Shown piece by piece: positions 7,681 through 16,616 of a stretch of DNA of 64,000 nucleotides. This stretch comes from Candidatus Palauibacter scopulicola. GTDB taxonomy: Bacteria > Gemmatimonadota > Gemmatimonadetes > Palauibacterales > Palauibacteraceae. The notes below the pieces were generated by a model. That model worked only from the letters and a program-made list of their open reading frames with translations, was not told where the DNA came from and ran no database searches. The stretch covers positions 62,001 through 126,000 of the forward strand of contig NZ_CANPWG010000008.1 in NCBI RefSeq assembly GCF_947581915.1. The letters are read 5' to 3'. The position numbers and the translations under genes were made by a program. Each line of letters begins with the position of its first letter. Positions within the stretch are counted from its first letter, which is position 1.

Positions 7681-10600
7681 CCTTCTCGGGCGCCTTCGCC
7701 GACGCCGCCGATTCCGATGAGGACCTCGACGTCGTCGATCTTCACCACAGCTTCATTCAGGCCTCCCCGCGGGGCCGACCCGGTTCGCACCTCCACTGCC
7801 AGCGTCTCGCCGGCAATGTAGTCCGCATGTGTCGACACGGCCCGTTCCAGCTCCCGCGGACCCGCCACGCCGAGGCGGATGCGGTCGGCGACCTCGAGCC
7901 CCGCGTCGCGCCGCAGCCGCTGCACGCGGTTCACGATCTCCCGCGCGTAACCTTCGGCGCGCAACGCATCATCGATATCGGTGTCCACGGCGGCGAGGTA
8001 ACCGCCCCCCGTCGCCACGGCGAGATCGGTGAGCGTCTCCTCCTGAATCACGAGGTCTTCGGGCGTCACCCGAACCCGTTCATCCCCGATCTCGATGTCG
8101 AGCGGTTCCCCGTCCCTGAGCGTTCTCAGGGCAGCAGCGTCCAGGTTCGCGATGCCGGCCGCGACCGCCGGCGTGCGCGCGCCGTGTTTCGGACCCAGGA
8201 CCCCGAACCGCGGCTTGGCGTACAGCCGGGTAAGATCTTCACTGTCCTCCAGCGACACAACCTTTTTTACGTTGAGTTCTTCCATCGCCAGTGCCGCCAT
8301 GGGGTCCGCAAGCGCCCGCCCCTCGGGCAGCACGGCGTGCAGCATGCGCAGCGGCTGCCGGATCCGGACCCCCGCCTTTTCCCGCGCGGCGCGGCCCAGG
8401 GCCACCAGCCGCCGCACGTCCTCCATTGCCTGTTCGAGTTCGGGCTCCGAACGTCCCGCCGGCTCCGGAAAGTCCGCCAGGTGGACGGATGTGTCGTCCG
8501 TGAGCGCCCGATACAGCCAATCGGACATGAACGGGGCGTACGGGGCGAGCAGCCGCGCGGTAGTGGCGAGACACTCGTGCAGCGTCGCGAACGCGTCGGC
8601 GCTCGCGGCCGCGGCCCCCGGCTGCGTCGCCCAGAAGCGGTCGCGGCTGCGGCGCACGTACCAGTTCGACACGTCGTCGAGCACGAACTCCTGGATGGCG
8701 CGCGCGCCGGCCGTGAGATCGAACGCGTCGAGCGCCCCTCCCACGATCCGCGCGACCCGGTCGAGGCGCGCGAGCACCCAGCGGTCGAGGTCGCTTCGGT
8801 CGGAGACCGGGGTCGGCGCGGAGGCGGTGTGGGACCACCCTTCCTCGTTCGCGTAGAGGGCGAAGAAGCGATACGTGTGGCGGAGCGTGGCGAACAGCTT
8901 GCGGTCGGTCTCGCGCAGCGCCGACGGGTCCCACCGCTTCGGCACCCACGGGTTGGACCCCGATAGGAAGTAGAAGCGCGTGACGTCGGCTCCGTAGCTG
9001 TCGAGGGCGTCGCGCGGGTCCACCGCGTTGCCGCGCGACTTCGACATCTTCCGCCCCTTGGCGTCGAGCACCTGGTCGTTGACGACGACGGCCCGGAACG
9101 GCGCGCGGTCGAAGAGGATGGTCGAGAGGGCGAGGAGGGAGTAGAACCAGCCGCGCGTCTGGTCCACGCCCTCCGCGATGTAGTCGGCCGGGAAGTAGCG
9201 CTCGAAGGTGTCGCGGTTCTCGAACGGATAGTGCCACTGGGCGTAGGGCATGGAGCCGGAGTCGAACCACGCGTCGGCGACCTCCGGCACGCGCCGCATC
9301 GTCCCGCCGCACGCGTCGACGCCGCACTTCCACTCGTATCCGTCGATCCCCGGCCGATGGGGATCGAAGTCCTCCGGGAGGCCGCCGGCGCGGCGCCCCA
9401 GCTCCGCGAAGGAGCCGAGCACCTCCCGTCGCCCGCAGTCCTCGGAGCAGAGCCAGATGGGGAGAGGGGTCCCCCAGTACCGCTCGCGTGAGAGCGCCCA
9501 GTCGATGTTGTTCTGCAGCCACTCGCCCATGCGGCCGGATCCCGTCTCGGGCGGATGCCAGTCGATGGACGCGTTGTGCTCGAGCAGGCGAGACTTCACC
9601 GCGGTCGTCCGGATATACCAGGAATCGCGCGCCATGTAGAGGAGCGCGCTGTCGCAGCGCCAGCAGTGCGGATAGCTGTGTTCGTACATCTCGCGCACGT
9701 ACAGCTGGTCGTGCGCGACGGTCCAGTCGCGGAGCGCGCGCTCGGTCTCCCGATCCTTGACGTGCATCCCGGCGAGTCCGCCCGGCACCGCGTCGAGGAA
9801 TCGTCCGTCCCCGCCGACCGTATGCTGCATCGGCAGCCCCGCGGCCTCGCCGAGCCGAAAGTCGTCCTCCCCGTACATCACCGCCGTGTGGACGACACCC
9901 GTCCCTTCGTCGACCGTGACGAAGTCCGCCTCGAGCACCGTCCACGCCGTGGTGGAGCCGGCCCGGTCCACCGCGCCCGGGAAGAGGGGCAGGTAGCTCC
10001 GCCCCGCGAGTTCGTCCCCGCGCATTTCCCCGACGATCTCATACGGGTGCCGCAGAACCTCGGAGACGCGGTCGCGGGCCAGGATGAGCACTTCACCGGG
10101 CGAGGCCCCGCCCGGCCCGTCGTGCGCCCGCGCGGGGGCCATGGCGCCGTCCGCGCCCTCGGGCAGGACGCGGACGCGGGCATACGGAATGTCGGGCCCG
10201 ACCGCGAGGCCGAGGTTGCCGGGAAGCGTCCACGGGGTCGTGGTCCAGCTCAGGATTCGCGCGTCGTCCGGGTCGTCCACGAGGTGGAACTTGATGTAGA
10301 CGGCCGGCTCGGTGACGTCCCGGTAACCCTGCGCCACCTCGTGGCTCGAGAGGCCCGTGCCGCAGCGCGGACACGTCGGTATGACGCGATATCCCCGGTA
10401 CAGCAGGCCCTGCTTCTCGATCTCCGAGAGCGCCCACCAGCCCGACTCGATGAACTCGGGCGAGTACGTGACGTAGGGTGCGCCGTAGTCCAGCCAGTAG
10501 CCGATGTCCCGGGACAACCGCTCCCAGGCGTCCTGGTAGCGGAACACGTTGTTCCGGCACACGTCGTTGAACTTCCGGATCCCGTAGCGCTCGATGTCCG

Positions 10601-10913
10601 GCTTGCCGGAAATGCCGAGCGTACGTTCGACTTCGAGTTCCACCGGCAGCCCGTGGGTATCCCAGCCCGCCTTCCGCGGCACGTGGTAACCGGACATGGT
10701 GCGGTACCGCGCCAGCGCGTCCTTGATCGTGCGGGCAAGGATGTGATGGACGCCGGGAGCGGCGTTCGCGGTCGGCGGCCCCTCGTAGAACACGAAATCG
10801 GGCGCAGCCGCCCGGGCCGCGAGGCTGCGCTCGAAGGTCTCCTCTTCCTCCCAGCGTGCGAGGACTTCGGTTTCGAGCCCGCGTACGGACTCCGGTATTG
10901 GCCGGTAGGCCAT
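7677..10913 (-). CDS. ileS: Isoleucyl-tRNA synthetase
   Basis: A class I aminoacyl-tRNA synthetase of 1078 aa. The HIGH-type motif is GVHHIL in the context PPTANAAPGVHH, the tRNA-synthetase context RKAGWDTHGLPVE follows, and KMSKSRGN is the second ATP-binding signature. Between them lies the large CP1 editing domain that hydrolyses Val-tRNA(Ile); two Cys pairs (CPRCG and CGVDACGG) suggest zinc sites. Length and motifs place it with the long, eukaryote-like IleRS2 forms, often less sensitive to mupirocin (family knowledge, not shown here). It overlaps the dksA-like gene by 4 nt. Confidence 0.97.
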   Translation of the reverse strand: MAYRPIPESVRGLETEVLARWEEEETFERSLAARAAAPDFVFYEGPPTANAAPGVHHILARTIKDALARYRTMSGYHVPRKAGWDTHGLPVELEVERTLGISGKPDIERYGIRKFNDVCRNNVFRYQDAWERLSRDIGYWLDYGAPYVTYSPEFIESGWWALSEIEKQGLLYRGYRVIPTCPRCGTGLSSHEVAQGYRDVTEPAVYIKFHLVDDPDDARILSWTTTPWTLPGNLGLAVGPDIPYARVRVLPEGADGAMAPARAHDGPGGASPGEVLILARDRVSEVLRHPYEIVGEMRGDELAGRSYLPLFPGAVDRAGSTTAWTVLEADFVTVDEGTGVVHTAVMYGEDDFRLGEAAGLPMQHTVGGDGRFLDAVPGGLAGMHVKDRETERALRDWTVAHDQLYVREMYEHSYPHCWRCDSALLYMARDSWYIRTTAVKSRLLEHNASIDWHPPETGSGRMGEWLQNNIDWALSRERYWGTPLPIWLCSEDCGRREVLGSFAELGRRAGGLPEDFDPHRPGIDGYEWKCGVDACGGTMRRVPEVADAWFDSGSMPYAQWHYPFENRDTFERYFPADYIAEGVDQTRGWFYSLLALSTILFDRAPFRAVVVNDQVLDAKGRKMSKSRGNAVDPRDALDSYGADVTRFYFLSGSNPWVPKRWDPSALRETDRKLFATLRHTYRFFALYANEEGWSHTASAPTPVSDRSDLDRWVLARLDRVARIVGGALDAFDLTAGARAIQEFVLDDVSNWYVRRSRDRFWATQPGAAAASADAFATLHECLATTARLLAPYAPFMSDWLYRALTDDTSVHLADFPEPAGRSEPELEQAMEDVRRLVALGRAAREKAGVRIRQPLRMLHAVLPEGRALADPMAALAMEELNVKKVVSLEDSEDLTRLYAKPRFGVLGPKHGARTPAVAAGIANLDAAALRTLRDGEPLDIEIGDERVRVTPEDLVIQEETLTDLAVATGGGYLAAVDTDIDDALRAEGYAREIVNRVQRLRRDAGLEVADRIRLGVAGPRELERAVSTHADYIAGETLAVEVRTGSAPRGGLNEAVVKIDDVEVLIGIGGVGEGAREG

Positions 10914-10992
10914 GGAGGTACCCCGTCTGGTGATGTCCTGGATCGCCGACGCAGTCGTCGGAACGGCGGGCGGGCGCGGCCGGGCGCCGCGG

Positions 10993-11628
10993 TCAGGTCG
11001 ACGCGGCGCCCGAACCGCCGACGTCGACCCGGCTAATCGATGGAGGCGGGGGGGAGGCGTCCCCGGCCGCAGCGGGAGCCCCGTCCCGGGTCGGCTCGAC
11101 CGGCTCGGAGCCTCCGCTCATGCCCCGCAACCGCTCGATGAACCGATCGACATCGCTCGCTCCATCCCCGAACCGTTCATCCTCGAAGTCGAGGTACTCT
11201 TCGAAACGCTCGAACAGCTTTCGCAGGGAGGCGAGGAAGCGGCCCCGCGTCGCCTTCAGGTCTTCGACCTTGTCGTGGCAGAGGCGGACGGCTCGCTCCG
11301 CGTCGGAGAGAACCGCCTCCGCGCGCATCTCGGCCTCGCGGACCCGCACGGTCGCATCGCGCTCGGACTGCAGGCGGGCTTCCTCGCGCAACTCCTGCGC
11401 GGCCAGGAGCGCTTCGTTCAGGGCTCGCTCGCGAGCCCTGTAGCTCTCCAACTGGTGTTTCTGCTGCTCGATCCGGTCGCTGAGCACGACGTGCTCGCGC
11501 ACATGGCGTTCGAGGCAGTCCGCCACAACCGCCAGAAACGCATCGACCTGCTGTGCATCGTACCCGCGCACGGAACGCCTGAAATCGTCCTTCTTCTTGC
11601 GGACGTCCAACGGCGTCAGGTCGATCAT
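10993..11628 (-). CDS. DivIVA-domain cell division/polarity protein
   Basis: This 211-aa protein opens with the DivIVA lipid-binding signature (LTPLDVRKKKDDF then RGYDAQQVDAFL, residues 4-30). A long charged coiled coil rich in Glu, Arg and Ala follows to about residue 160, then a Pro/Ala-rich disordered tail. DivIVA proteins bind curved membrane and recruit division or wall-synthesis partners. The position between yggS and ileS matches the common yggS-divIVA-ileS arrangement. It is coupled to yggS (4-nt overlap). Confidence 0.88.
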   Translation of the reverse strand: MIDLTPLDVRKKKDDFRRSVRGYDAQQVDAFLAVVADCLERHVREHVVLSDRIEQQKHQLESYRARERALNEALLAAQELREEARLQSERDATVRVREAEMRAEAVLSDAERAVRLCHDKVEDLKATRGRFLASLRKLFERFEEYLDFEDERFGDGASDVDRFIERLRGMSGGSEPVEPTRDGAPAAAGDASPPPPSISRVDVGGSGAAST

Positions 11629-12323
11629 CGTTCCCCCAGTAGCACCGTGCCGAGCCGCACCCGCGTGCTCCCCTCCTCGATCGCGATCTCGAAATCGTTG
11701 CTCATCCCCATCGAGAGCGCCCGGCCCTCAAAGTCCGGAACCTCCGCCCGGCAGCGCTCCAGCAGCCGTGCGGCGCCTCGAAACGCGGGTCGCACCACGG
11801 CTTCGTCCCCCGTAAAGGGCGCCATCGTCATCAGTCCGGCCACGCGCAGACCCGGCAGCTCGCAGATCTCGGCGACGGCATCGGGCGCGGCATCCGGACC
11901 CAAGCCGGCCTTCGCAGCCTCCCCCGACGTGTTCACCTGCACGAGCACCTCGATCGGTCCGCACCGCTCCTCCCCGATGATCCGGCTCAGCGTGCCCGCG
12001 AGCCGCACGCTGTCCACGGACTCCACGACATCGAACAGCCGAACCGCGCGTCGCGCCTTGTTGCGCTGCAGCCGGCCGATCAGGTGCCACGCGACACCGG
12101 GCGTCGGTCCCAGCTCCGACCGCTTGGCCTCGGCCTCCGGCACCCGGTTTTCGCCGATCCGGCCCACGCCCAGGGCGTTCAAGATCTCGATTCCCCGGGC
12201 GGGATGTCCCTTCGTCACGGGAAGGATCTCGACGTCGCTCGCACGCCGTCCGGCCCGCCTCGCCGCAGCGTCGATGCGCTCGGTCACCCTGGCCAGCCGG
12301 GCCTCGACCTGATCTTTCGTCAC
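11625..12323 (-). CDS. YggS/PLPBP-family pyridoxal phosphate homeostasis protein
   Basis: A 232-aa single-domain alanine-racemase-fold protein. The PLP-binding lysine is in the strand ILPVTKGH (about residue 38); other family motifs are IGENRVPEAEAK, WHLIGRLQRNKAR, VLVQVNTSGEAAKAG, GLMTMAPF and SMGMSNDFEIAIEEGSTRVRLG. Members carry PLP and control vitamin B6 and amino-acid pools without known enzymatic activity. First gene of the yggS-divIVA-ileS-dksA-lspA-rluD run. Confidence 0.93.
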   Translation of the reverse strand: MTKDQVEARLARVTERIDAAARRAGRRASDVEILPVTKGHPARGIEILNALGVGRIGENRVPEAEAKRSELGPTPGVAWHLIGRLQRNKARRAVRLFDVVESVDSVRLAGTLSRIIGEERCGPIEVLVQVNTSGEAAKAGLGPDAAPDAVAEICELPGLRVAGLMTMAPFTGDEAVVRPAFRGAARLLERCRAEVPDFEGRALSMGMSNDFEIAIEEGSTRVRLGTVLLGER

Positions 12324-12399
12324 GCGGCACAGTTTAGGGGCGCGCGTCCGGCGATGCGAGCCGCTCCGCCGGAGTTCCGGGCCGTGCGCGACGGGACGG

Positions 12400-12439
12400 A
12401 AAAAAGCGCCCGGCGTCGCTCTGGGCGTCGCCGGGCGCT
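12400..12439 (-). terminator. Rho-independent terminator downstream of tonB
   Basis: On the minus strand GCGCCCGGCG and CGCCGGGCGC form a 10-bp GC stem around a 13-nt loop, followed by six T. It lies 29 nt past the tonB stop and ends the exbB-exbD-exbD-tonB unit, insulating it from yggS. Confidence 0.85.
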
Positions 12440-12467
12440 TGCTGCTCCCTCAGATCCGTGGGACGGG

Positions 12468-13127
12468 CTAGATCACCTGGAACGTCACCCACTGGGAGAC
12501 CCAGACCGCCGTGACCTTGTCACGGTTCTTCGCGGGCGTGAACCTCATCTGCTGCACGACCTTCCCCGCGGCCTCATCGAGCAGGCCGTTATTGGAAGAG
12601 GTCTTCACCTCGAAGTTCTCGACGGCTCCATCCTCGGTCACGTAGAGCCAGAGTTCGACGCGGCCGCCGATGCCGGCATCCTTCAGCGTGCGCGGATACT
12701 CCCGCTCCAGAATCTGCTGAATCTCACCCCCGTTCAGCATCACGGGCGGCGTATCGTACGCGATGAAGGACGGCCGGTCCGCCGGGCTCCCGGTCTCGGG
12801 AGGCGGGGGCAGCGCGTTGTCCGTCGTGAACGACTCGAACGTCGTTTCCGCGATCGTGATGTCCTCGGAGATGTCGACCGAAGCGACCCGCGGCGTGGCC
12901 GGACGGGCGATCTGCTCCGGCGGCGGCGGGATCTTCACCTCGGGCGGCAGCGCCACGGCTTCGATCTCCTCGGCCACGAACCCGAGATCCGCGGCCTCGA
13001 ACGGGCGCACGAGGACAAACAGCCCGAAGTGGAGCGTGACGGCAACCATGAGGCCGATCTGCGTCCAGTTGGTGCTCGCTCGCTTGAACTGATCGTTCGC
13101 GGTGAGCCGAATTCCGGTCTCTTCCAT
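12468..13127 (-). CDS. tonB: TonB-family energy transducer
   Basis: This 219-aa protein has a cytoplasmic lead, one transmembrane helix (about residues 24-40, IGLMVAVTLHFGLFVLV), a Pro-rich linker (PPEVKIPPPPEQ, LPPPPE) and a C-terminal TonB domain with YPRTLKDAGIGGRVELWLYV and MRFTPAK. It transmits proton-motive energy from ExbB/ExbD to outer membrane transporters. The open frame extends much further upstream, but the added residues are the frame-shifted exbD, and the ATG at 13127 has GGGAGAG six bases upstream. Last gene of the unit. Confidence 0.9.
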   Translation of the reverse strand: MEETGIRLTANDQFKRASTNWTQIGLMVAVTLHFGLFVLVRPFEAADLGFVAEEIEAVALPPEVKIPPPPEQIARPATPRVASVDISEDITIAETTFESFTTDNALPPPPETGSPADRPSFIAYDTPPVMLNGGEIQQILEREYPRTLKDAGIGGRVELWLYVTEDGAVENFEVKTSSNNGLLDEAAGKVVQQMRFTPAKNRDKVTAVWVSQWVTFQVI

Positions 13128-13165
13128 CGTTCTCTCCCGGTCTCCAGAAACCCGTCGTGTGTCTG

Positions 13166-13612
13166 CTAGCGCCGAGCCCGCATTGCGCGCTGCTCGAGTC
13201 GCGTGGCGAAGGTGACGCGGACCGCGCCGGACGCCTGCAGTTCTTCCGTGATCGTATTGATCTGCTGATAGGGCACCTCGGAGTCGCCGCGAATCGCGAC
13301 CACGAGTTCCCGGTTCTCCGCGTAGATGGGCCGAACCGTTTCCGAGATGTCCTCGAACGGCGTCAGCACGTCGTTGATCCAGACCGAACCGTCGCGCTGG
13401 ACCCAGAGATGGAGGATGTTCTGCCGCTTCTCGTCGATCTTCTCGGTGGCTTCGGCGGTCGTCCACTCGATCTGCCGGTTCCGGTCCTTCCGGAAGACGG
13501 TCGTCACCATGAAGAAGATGAGGAGGAGAAACGCGATGTCGGCCATGGATGAGGTGGGGATCGACCCGTCCGACCCGGACTTTTTCTTGAAGCCGCTGTC
13601 CTTGATGGCCAT
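13166..13612 (-). CDS. exbD: ExbD/TolR-family biopolymer transport protein (second copy)
   Basis: A 148-aa protein with one N-terminal transmembrane helix containing the proton-carrying Asp in MADIAFLLLIFFMVTT (about residue 25) and a periplasmic alpha/beta domain ending with a basic tail. It starts right after the first exbD (adjacent at 13612/13613). Compared with that copy it has the same IPTSSMADIAFLLL segment but a diverged periplasmic domain (QIEWTTAEATEKID), so the two may form heteromers or serve different partners. Confidence 0.92.
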   Translation of the reverse strand: MAIKDSGFKKKSGSDGSIPTSSMADIAFLLLIFFMVTTVFRKDRNRQIEWTTAEATEKIDEKRQNILHLWVQRDGSVWINDVLTPFEDISETVRPIYAENRELVVAIRGDSEVPYQQINTITEELQASGAVRVTFATRLEQRAMRARR

Positions 13613-14035
13613 CTAGTTCTCCATCTCCTGAAGCGAGATTCGCTCGGCGCCCGCCAGCTTCACCTCATCGAGCACGTTGACCATGTGACGGTAGGGCGCT
13701 TCGGGGTGGGTCTGAATGGCGGCGATGAGATTCTCGTTGCCCGCCAGTTCGGTGCGCAGGATGTTCGCCACCTGCGTGTGCGCCACGACCTGTTCCTGCT
13801 CGCTCTCGCCCCGGCGCACGATGACGCGGCCGTCCGGCTGCACGATGAAGAAGATCAGGTTCCTTCCCGAAACATCCTGCTCCTCGGCCTGCTCCGGGAG
13901 CACGATCGGGAGTCCCCGTTCCTCGTTGAACACCGTGGTCGTGAGGAAGAAGACCAGGAGGAGGAACGCGATGTCCGCCATCGAAGAGGTCGGGATCTCA
14001 TCCGACACCTTCTGCTTGCGCTTCATGATCGCCAT
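13613..14035 (-). CDS. exbD: ExbD/TolR-family biopolymer transport protein (first copy)
   Basis: This 140-aa protein shares with the downstream copy the transmembrane segment IPTSSMADIAFLLLVFFLTT with the functional Asp, then a periplasmic domain (GRNLIFFIVQPDGRVIVRRG, then NVLDEVKLAGAERISL). Part of the ExbB-ExbD proton channel that powers TonB. It lies 51 nt downstream of exbB. Confidence 0.93.
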   Translation of the reverse strand: MAIMKRKQKVSDEIPTSSMADIAFLLLVFFLTTTVFNEERGLPIVLPEQAEEQDVSGRNLIFFIVQPDGRVIVRRGESEQEQVVAHTQVANILRTELAGNENLIAAIQTHPEAPYRHMVNVLDEVKLAGAERISLQEMEN

Positions 14036-14086
14036 TGTGGACTTCTTTCTCCGTTTGCCTTCCGGGATACGATCCCGGCCCGCCGC

Positions 14087-14743
14087 CTAGGCGCGCCGGT
14101 CCTCGAGGTCCCAGATGAGCCCGAGCACCTCCTGCGCCCCCTCCTCCATGTCGAGGATGAGACGATCGATGCGGGTGACGAAAAAGTTGTAGCCGATGTT
14201 GACGGGGATCGCGATCGAGAGGCCGGTGGCGGTCGTGATGAGCGCCACCTTGATGCCGCCGGCGACGAGTCCCGGCTCCACCTGTCCGGCGATCTCGATG
14301 GCCTGGAAGGCGAGAATCATCCCGATCACGGTTCCGAGGAACCCCAGCATCGGGGCGACGTTGGCGATCGTACCCAGCACGGTCAGGCCGCGTTCGAGGA
14401 AATCGAGTTCGATCACGCCCGTCGTCGCGATCGCCTTCTGGATGTCCTTACCGTCGGAGCGCGCATCGCTGCCGCGGTCGCGGAGCCGGCGCAGACCGGC
14501 GAGGAGGATCGCCGCGACCGGCCCCCGCGTCTCTTCCGCCGTCGTAATCGCTTCACCGAGGCGGCCGCTGACTCCGAGGTTCTCGATCTCGTCAAGCAGC
14601 TTCCTGGAGTCGCGGTGGGCAATCCAGAGGGTCCACGCCTTGGCCAGCATCACGCCGATCGCGATCAGCGAGCAGAGGACAAGCGGGTACATCATGAACC
14701 CGCCATCGGTGAACAGCGTCAGCAGCTCGTACTGATTGCCCAT
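14087..14743 (-). CDS. exbB: ExbB/MotA/TolQ proton channel protein
   Basis: A 218-aa three-helix membrane protein: helix 1 near residues 15-35, then a large cytoplasmic loop, then helices 2 and 3 around residues 120-145 (VAPMLGFLGTVIGMI) and 160-190 (VALITTATGLSIAIPVNI). These are the conserved MotA/TolQ/ExbB segments that form the pentameric channel around ExbD. First gene of the exbB-exbD-exbD-tonB set; the 57 nt upstream of it, after cdaA, probably hold the promoter, but no convincing -35/-10 pair is visible. Confidence 0.93.
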   Translation of the reverse strand: MGNQYELLTLFTDGGFMMYPLVLCSLIAIGVMLAKAWTLWIAHRDSRKLLDEIENLGVSGRLGEAITTAEETRGPVAAILLAGLRRLRDRGSDARSDGKDIQKAIATTGVIELDFLERGLTVLGTIANVAPMLGFLGTVIGMILAFQAIEIAGQVEPGLVAGGIKVALITTATGLSIAIPVNIGYNFFVTRIDRLILDMEEGAQEVLGLIWDLEDRRA

Positions 14744-14800
14744 ATCGCCTGCCCGTGAGGGATTTGTCGCCCGGTCCCGGCCTGGTGTATCTTGAAAAGT

Positions 14801-15670
14801 TTAGGGGACGGACGGAGCCTCGTCAAACCGCTGGGGCCCGTCCGGCCGATCCGCCGACTCCACGTCCCGATCCGCGCCGGGGCGGCTCAGTTCGGGCGCC
14901 GGGACGTCCGCCGCCAGGTGGTCCCGGAGCTGCTGCGCCGCGAGGTTCCGGCGCAGGACACCGCGACGGGCGAGAGAAATCTGGCTCGTCTCCTCGGACA
15001 CGACCACGACGTAGGCGTCGGTCTCCTCCGAAAGGCCGAGCGTCGCCCGGTGCCGGGTCCCCAGCGTCCGGTCGCTGAGAGGATACTGCGTGAGCGGCAG
15101 GTGGACGCCGGCGGCCACGATCTGCCCGTCGCGCACAATGACCGCCCCATCGTGGAGGGGCGACTTCGGCGTGAACAGCGACACGAGCAGGCTGGACGAT
15201 ACGTCGGCCCGGAGGCGCGTCCCGGTCTTCTCGATGTACTCTTCGAGCGACAGTTCGCGTTCGAGCGCGATGATCGCCCCCGTCCGCGTGCGGGACAGTT
15301 CGGCCGCCGCCTTCGCGATCTCGTCCGCGACCGCCTCGCTACGCTCCTGAAGCCGGGTCAGCGCGCTCAGCACCCGGCTGCGGCCGATCCGGGCGAGCGC
15401 GTTCCGCAGCTCGGGGTGAAAGACGACGATGAGGGCGAAGGCGCCGTAGGTGAAGGCCTGCGAGAGGATCGACCGGATGAGGTCGAGGCTGAGCCATCCC
15501 GCCGCCGCGTACACCGCGACGAGAAGGACGAGGCCGAACAGCATCTGGAACGCACGGGTGCCCGACCAGAGGATGAGCACCCGGTAGATGAGGACCGCCA
15601 CGACGGTGATCTCGAAGACGTCCAGGAGGTCGATCTCGAGTAGGCCCACGTAGTTCCAGAGCGCGCCCAT
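14801..15670 (-). CDS. cdaA: Membrane-bound diadenylate cyclase (c-di-AMP synthase)
   Basis: This 289-aa protein has three N-terminal transmembrane helices (about residues 8-75) followed by a DAC catalytic domain. The signature DGAVIVRDG (DGA motif) and the GTRHRATLGLSE segment (RHR motif), both needed for ATP binding and cyclisation, are present. CdaA makes the second messenger c-di-AMP from two ATP, which usually controls potassium/osmotic balance and wall homeostasis. The family usually pairs with CdaR and GlmM, but folP and ftsH are the neighbours here and no cdaR is seen. The start overlaps the folP stop (TGATG). C-terminus is disordered and acidic. Confidence 0.94.
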   Translation of the reverse strand: MGALWNYVGLLEIDLLDVFEITVVAVLIYRVLILWSGTRAFQMLFGLVLLVAVYAAAGWLSLDLIRSILSQAFTYGAFALIVVFHPELRNALARIGRSRVLSALTRLQERSEAVADEIAKAAAELSRTRTGAIIALERELSLEEYIEKTGTRLRADVSSSLLVSLFTPKSPLHDGAVIVRDGQIVAAGVHLPLTQYPLSDRTLGTRHRATLGLSEETDAYVVVVSEETSQISLARRGVLRRNLAAQQLRDHLAADVPAPELSRPGADRDVESADRPDGPQRFDEAPSVP

Positions 15671-16587
15671 CAGCTGCCCCCTCCGGCCGCCCGCGGGCGG
15701 ACCAACGTGCGGGCGTCGCGAACGTCGCCACCGCGGCCGGCATCGATCGCGTGCTCGACGTCGAGGGCCTGACGCGTCTCACGGACGTCGTGCACCCGGA
15801 GCACATCGGCGCCGCGCCGCGCCGCGGCCAGACACGCGGCCACGGAGGCGGTGACGCGCTCGGCCGGCCCCAGATCGAGCAGCGCCCCGAGAAAGGACTT
15901 GCGCGACGGGCCGACCCACACGGGCGCCCCGAGCGACGCGATCTCGTCGAGCCGGGCCAGCAGTTCGAGATTGCCTTCCAGCGACTTGCCGAAGCCAAGC
16001 CCCGGGTCGACCGCGATCCGGTCCGGCTCGCAGCCCGCGTCCAGCGCCGTCCGCCGCGCGTTGGCGAGCGCGCCGCGGACCTCCGCCGCAACGTCGCCGT
16101 AGGCGGTGTCGAGCTGCATGGTGCGGGGCGTGCCGCGCATGTGCATGAGGACGAGTCCGACGCCCGTCCGGGCCGCGAGCCTCGCCAGCCCCGGATCGGC
16201 GCGCAGGGCCGTCACGTCGTTGATCGCCGCGGCGCCCGCGTCCACCGCCCGCTCCGCCACCTCGAGTTTGTGCGTGTCCACGGAGATGGGGATCGGGAGG
16301 TCGCGCAGGCCGCGGAGCACGGGTTCGAGCCGGGCCCATTCCTCGTCCGCCGGCACCGGATCGGCGCCGGGGCGGGTGGACTCGGCCCCGATATCGAGGA
16401 TCGCCGCTCCCTCTTCCGCGATCTCCCGGCCTCGCGCGATCGCCTTCCGAGGCTCCTCGAACCGGCCCCCATCCGAGAACGAATCGGGCGTGACGTTCAG
16501 GATTCCCGCGATCACGGGCGATTCAAGAGAGATCCCCCGATCGCCGGCCCGCCAGGCGCGCGCCGACCCCACCGCCGAGAGGCTCAT
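15670..16587 (-). CDS. folP: Dihydropteroate synthase
   Basis: This 305-aa TIM-barrel enzyme condenses 6-hydroxymethyl-dihydropterin diphosphate with p-aminobenzoate in folate synthesis; it is the sulfonamide target. Conserved motifs: GILNVTPDSFSDGGRF near the N-terminus, ESTRPGA, SVDTHK, INDV, MHMRGTP, DPGLGFGKS, GPSRKSFLG and RVHDV. The ATG start at 16587 adds a short lead before the first strand. It is 29 nt downstream of ftsH and overlaps cdaA by one base; ftsH-folP-cdaA form one run. Confidence 0.95.
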   Translation of the reverse strand: MSLSAVGSARAWRAGDRGISLESPVIAGILNVTPDSFSDGGRFEEPRKAIARGREIAEEGAAILDIGAESTRPGADPVPADEEWARLEPVLRGLRDLPIPISVDTHKLEVAERAVDAGAAAINDVTALRADPGLARLAARTGVGLVLMHMRGTPRTMQLDTAYGDVAAEVRGALANARRTALDAGCEPDRIAVDPGLGFGKSLEGNLELLARLDEIASLGAPVWVGPSRKSFLGALLDLGPAERVTASVAACLAAARRGADVLRVHDVRETRQALDVEHAIDAGRGGDVRDARTLVRPRAAGGGS

Positions 16588-16616
16588 CCCGCTCGCCCGG
16601 GTTCCGCCACGGACGG

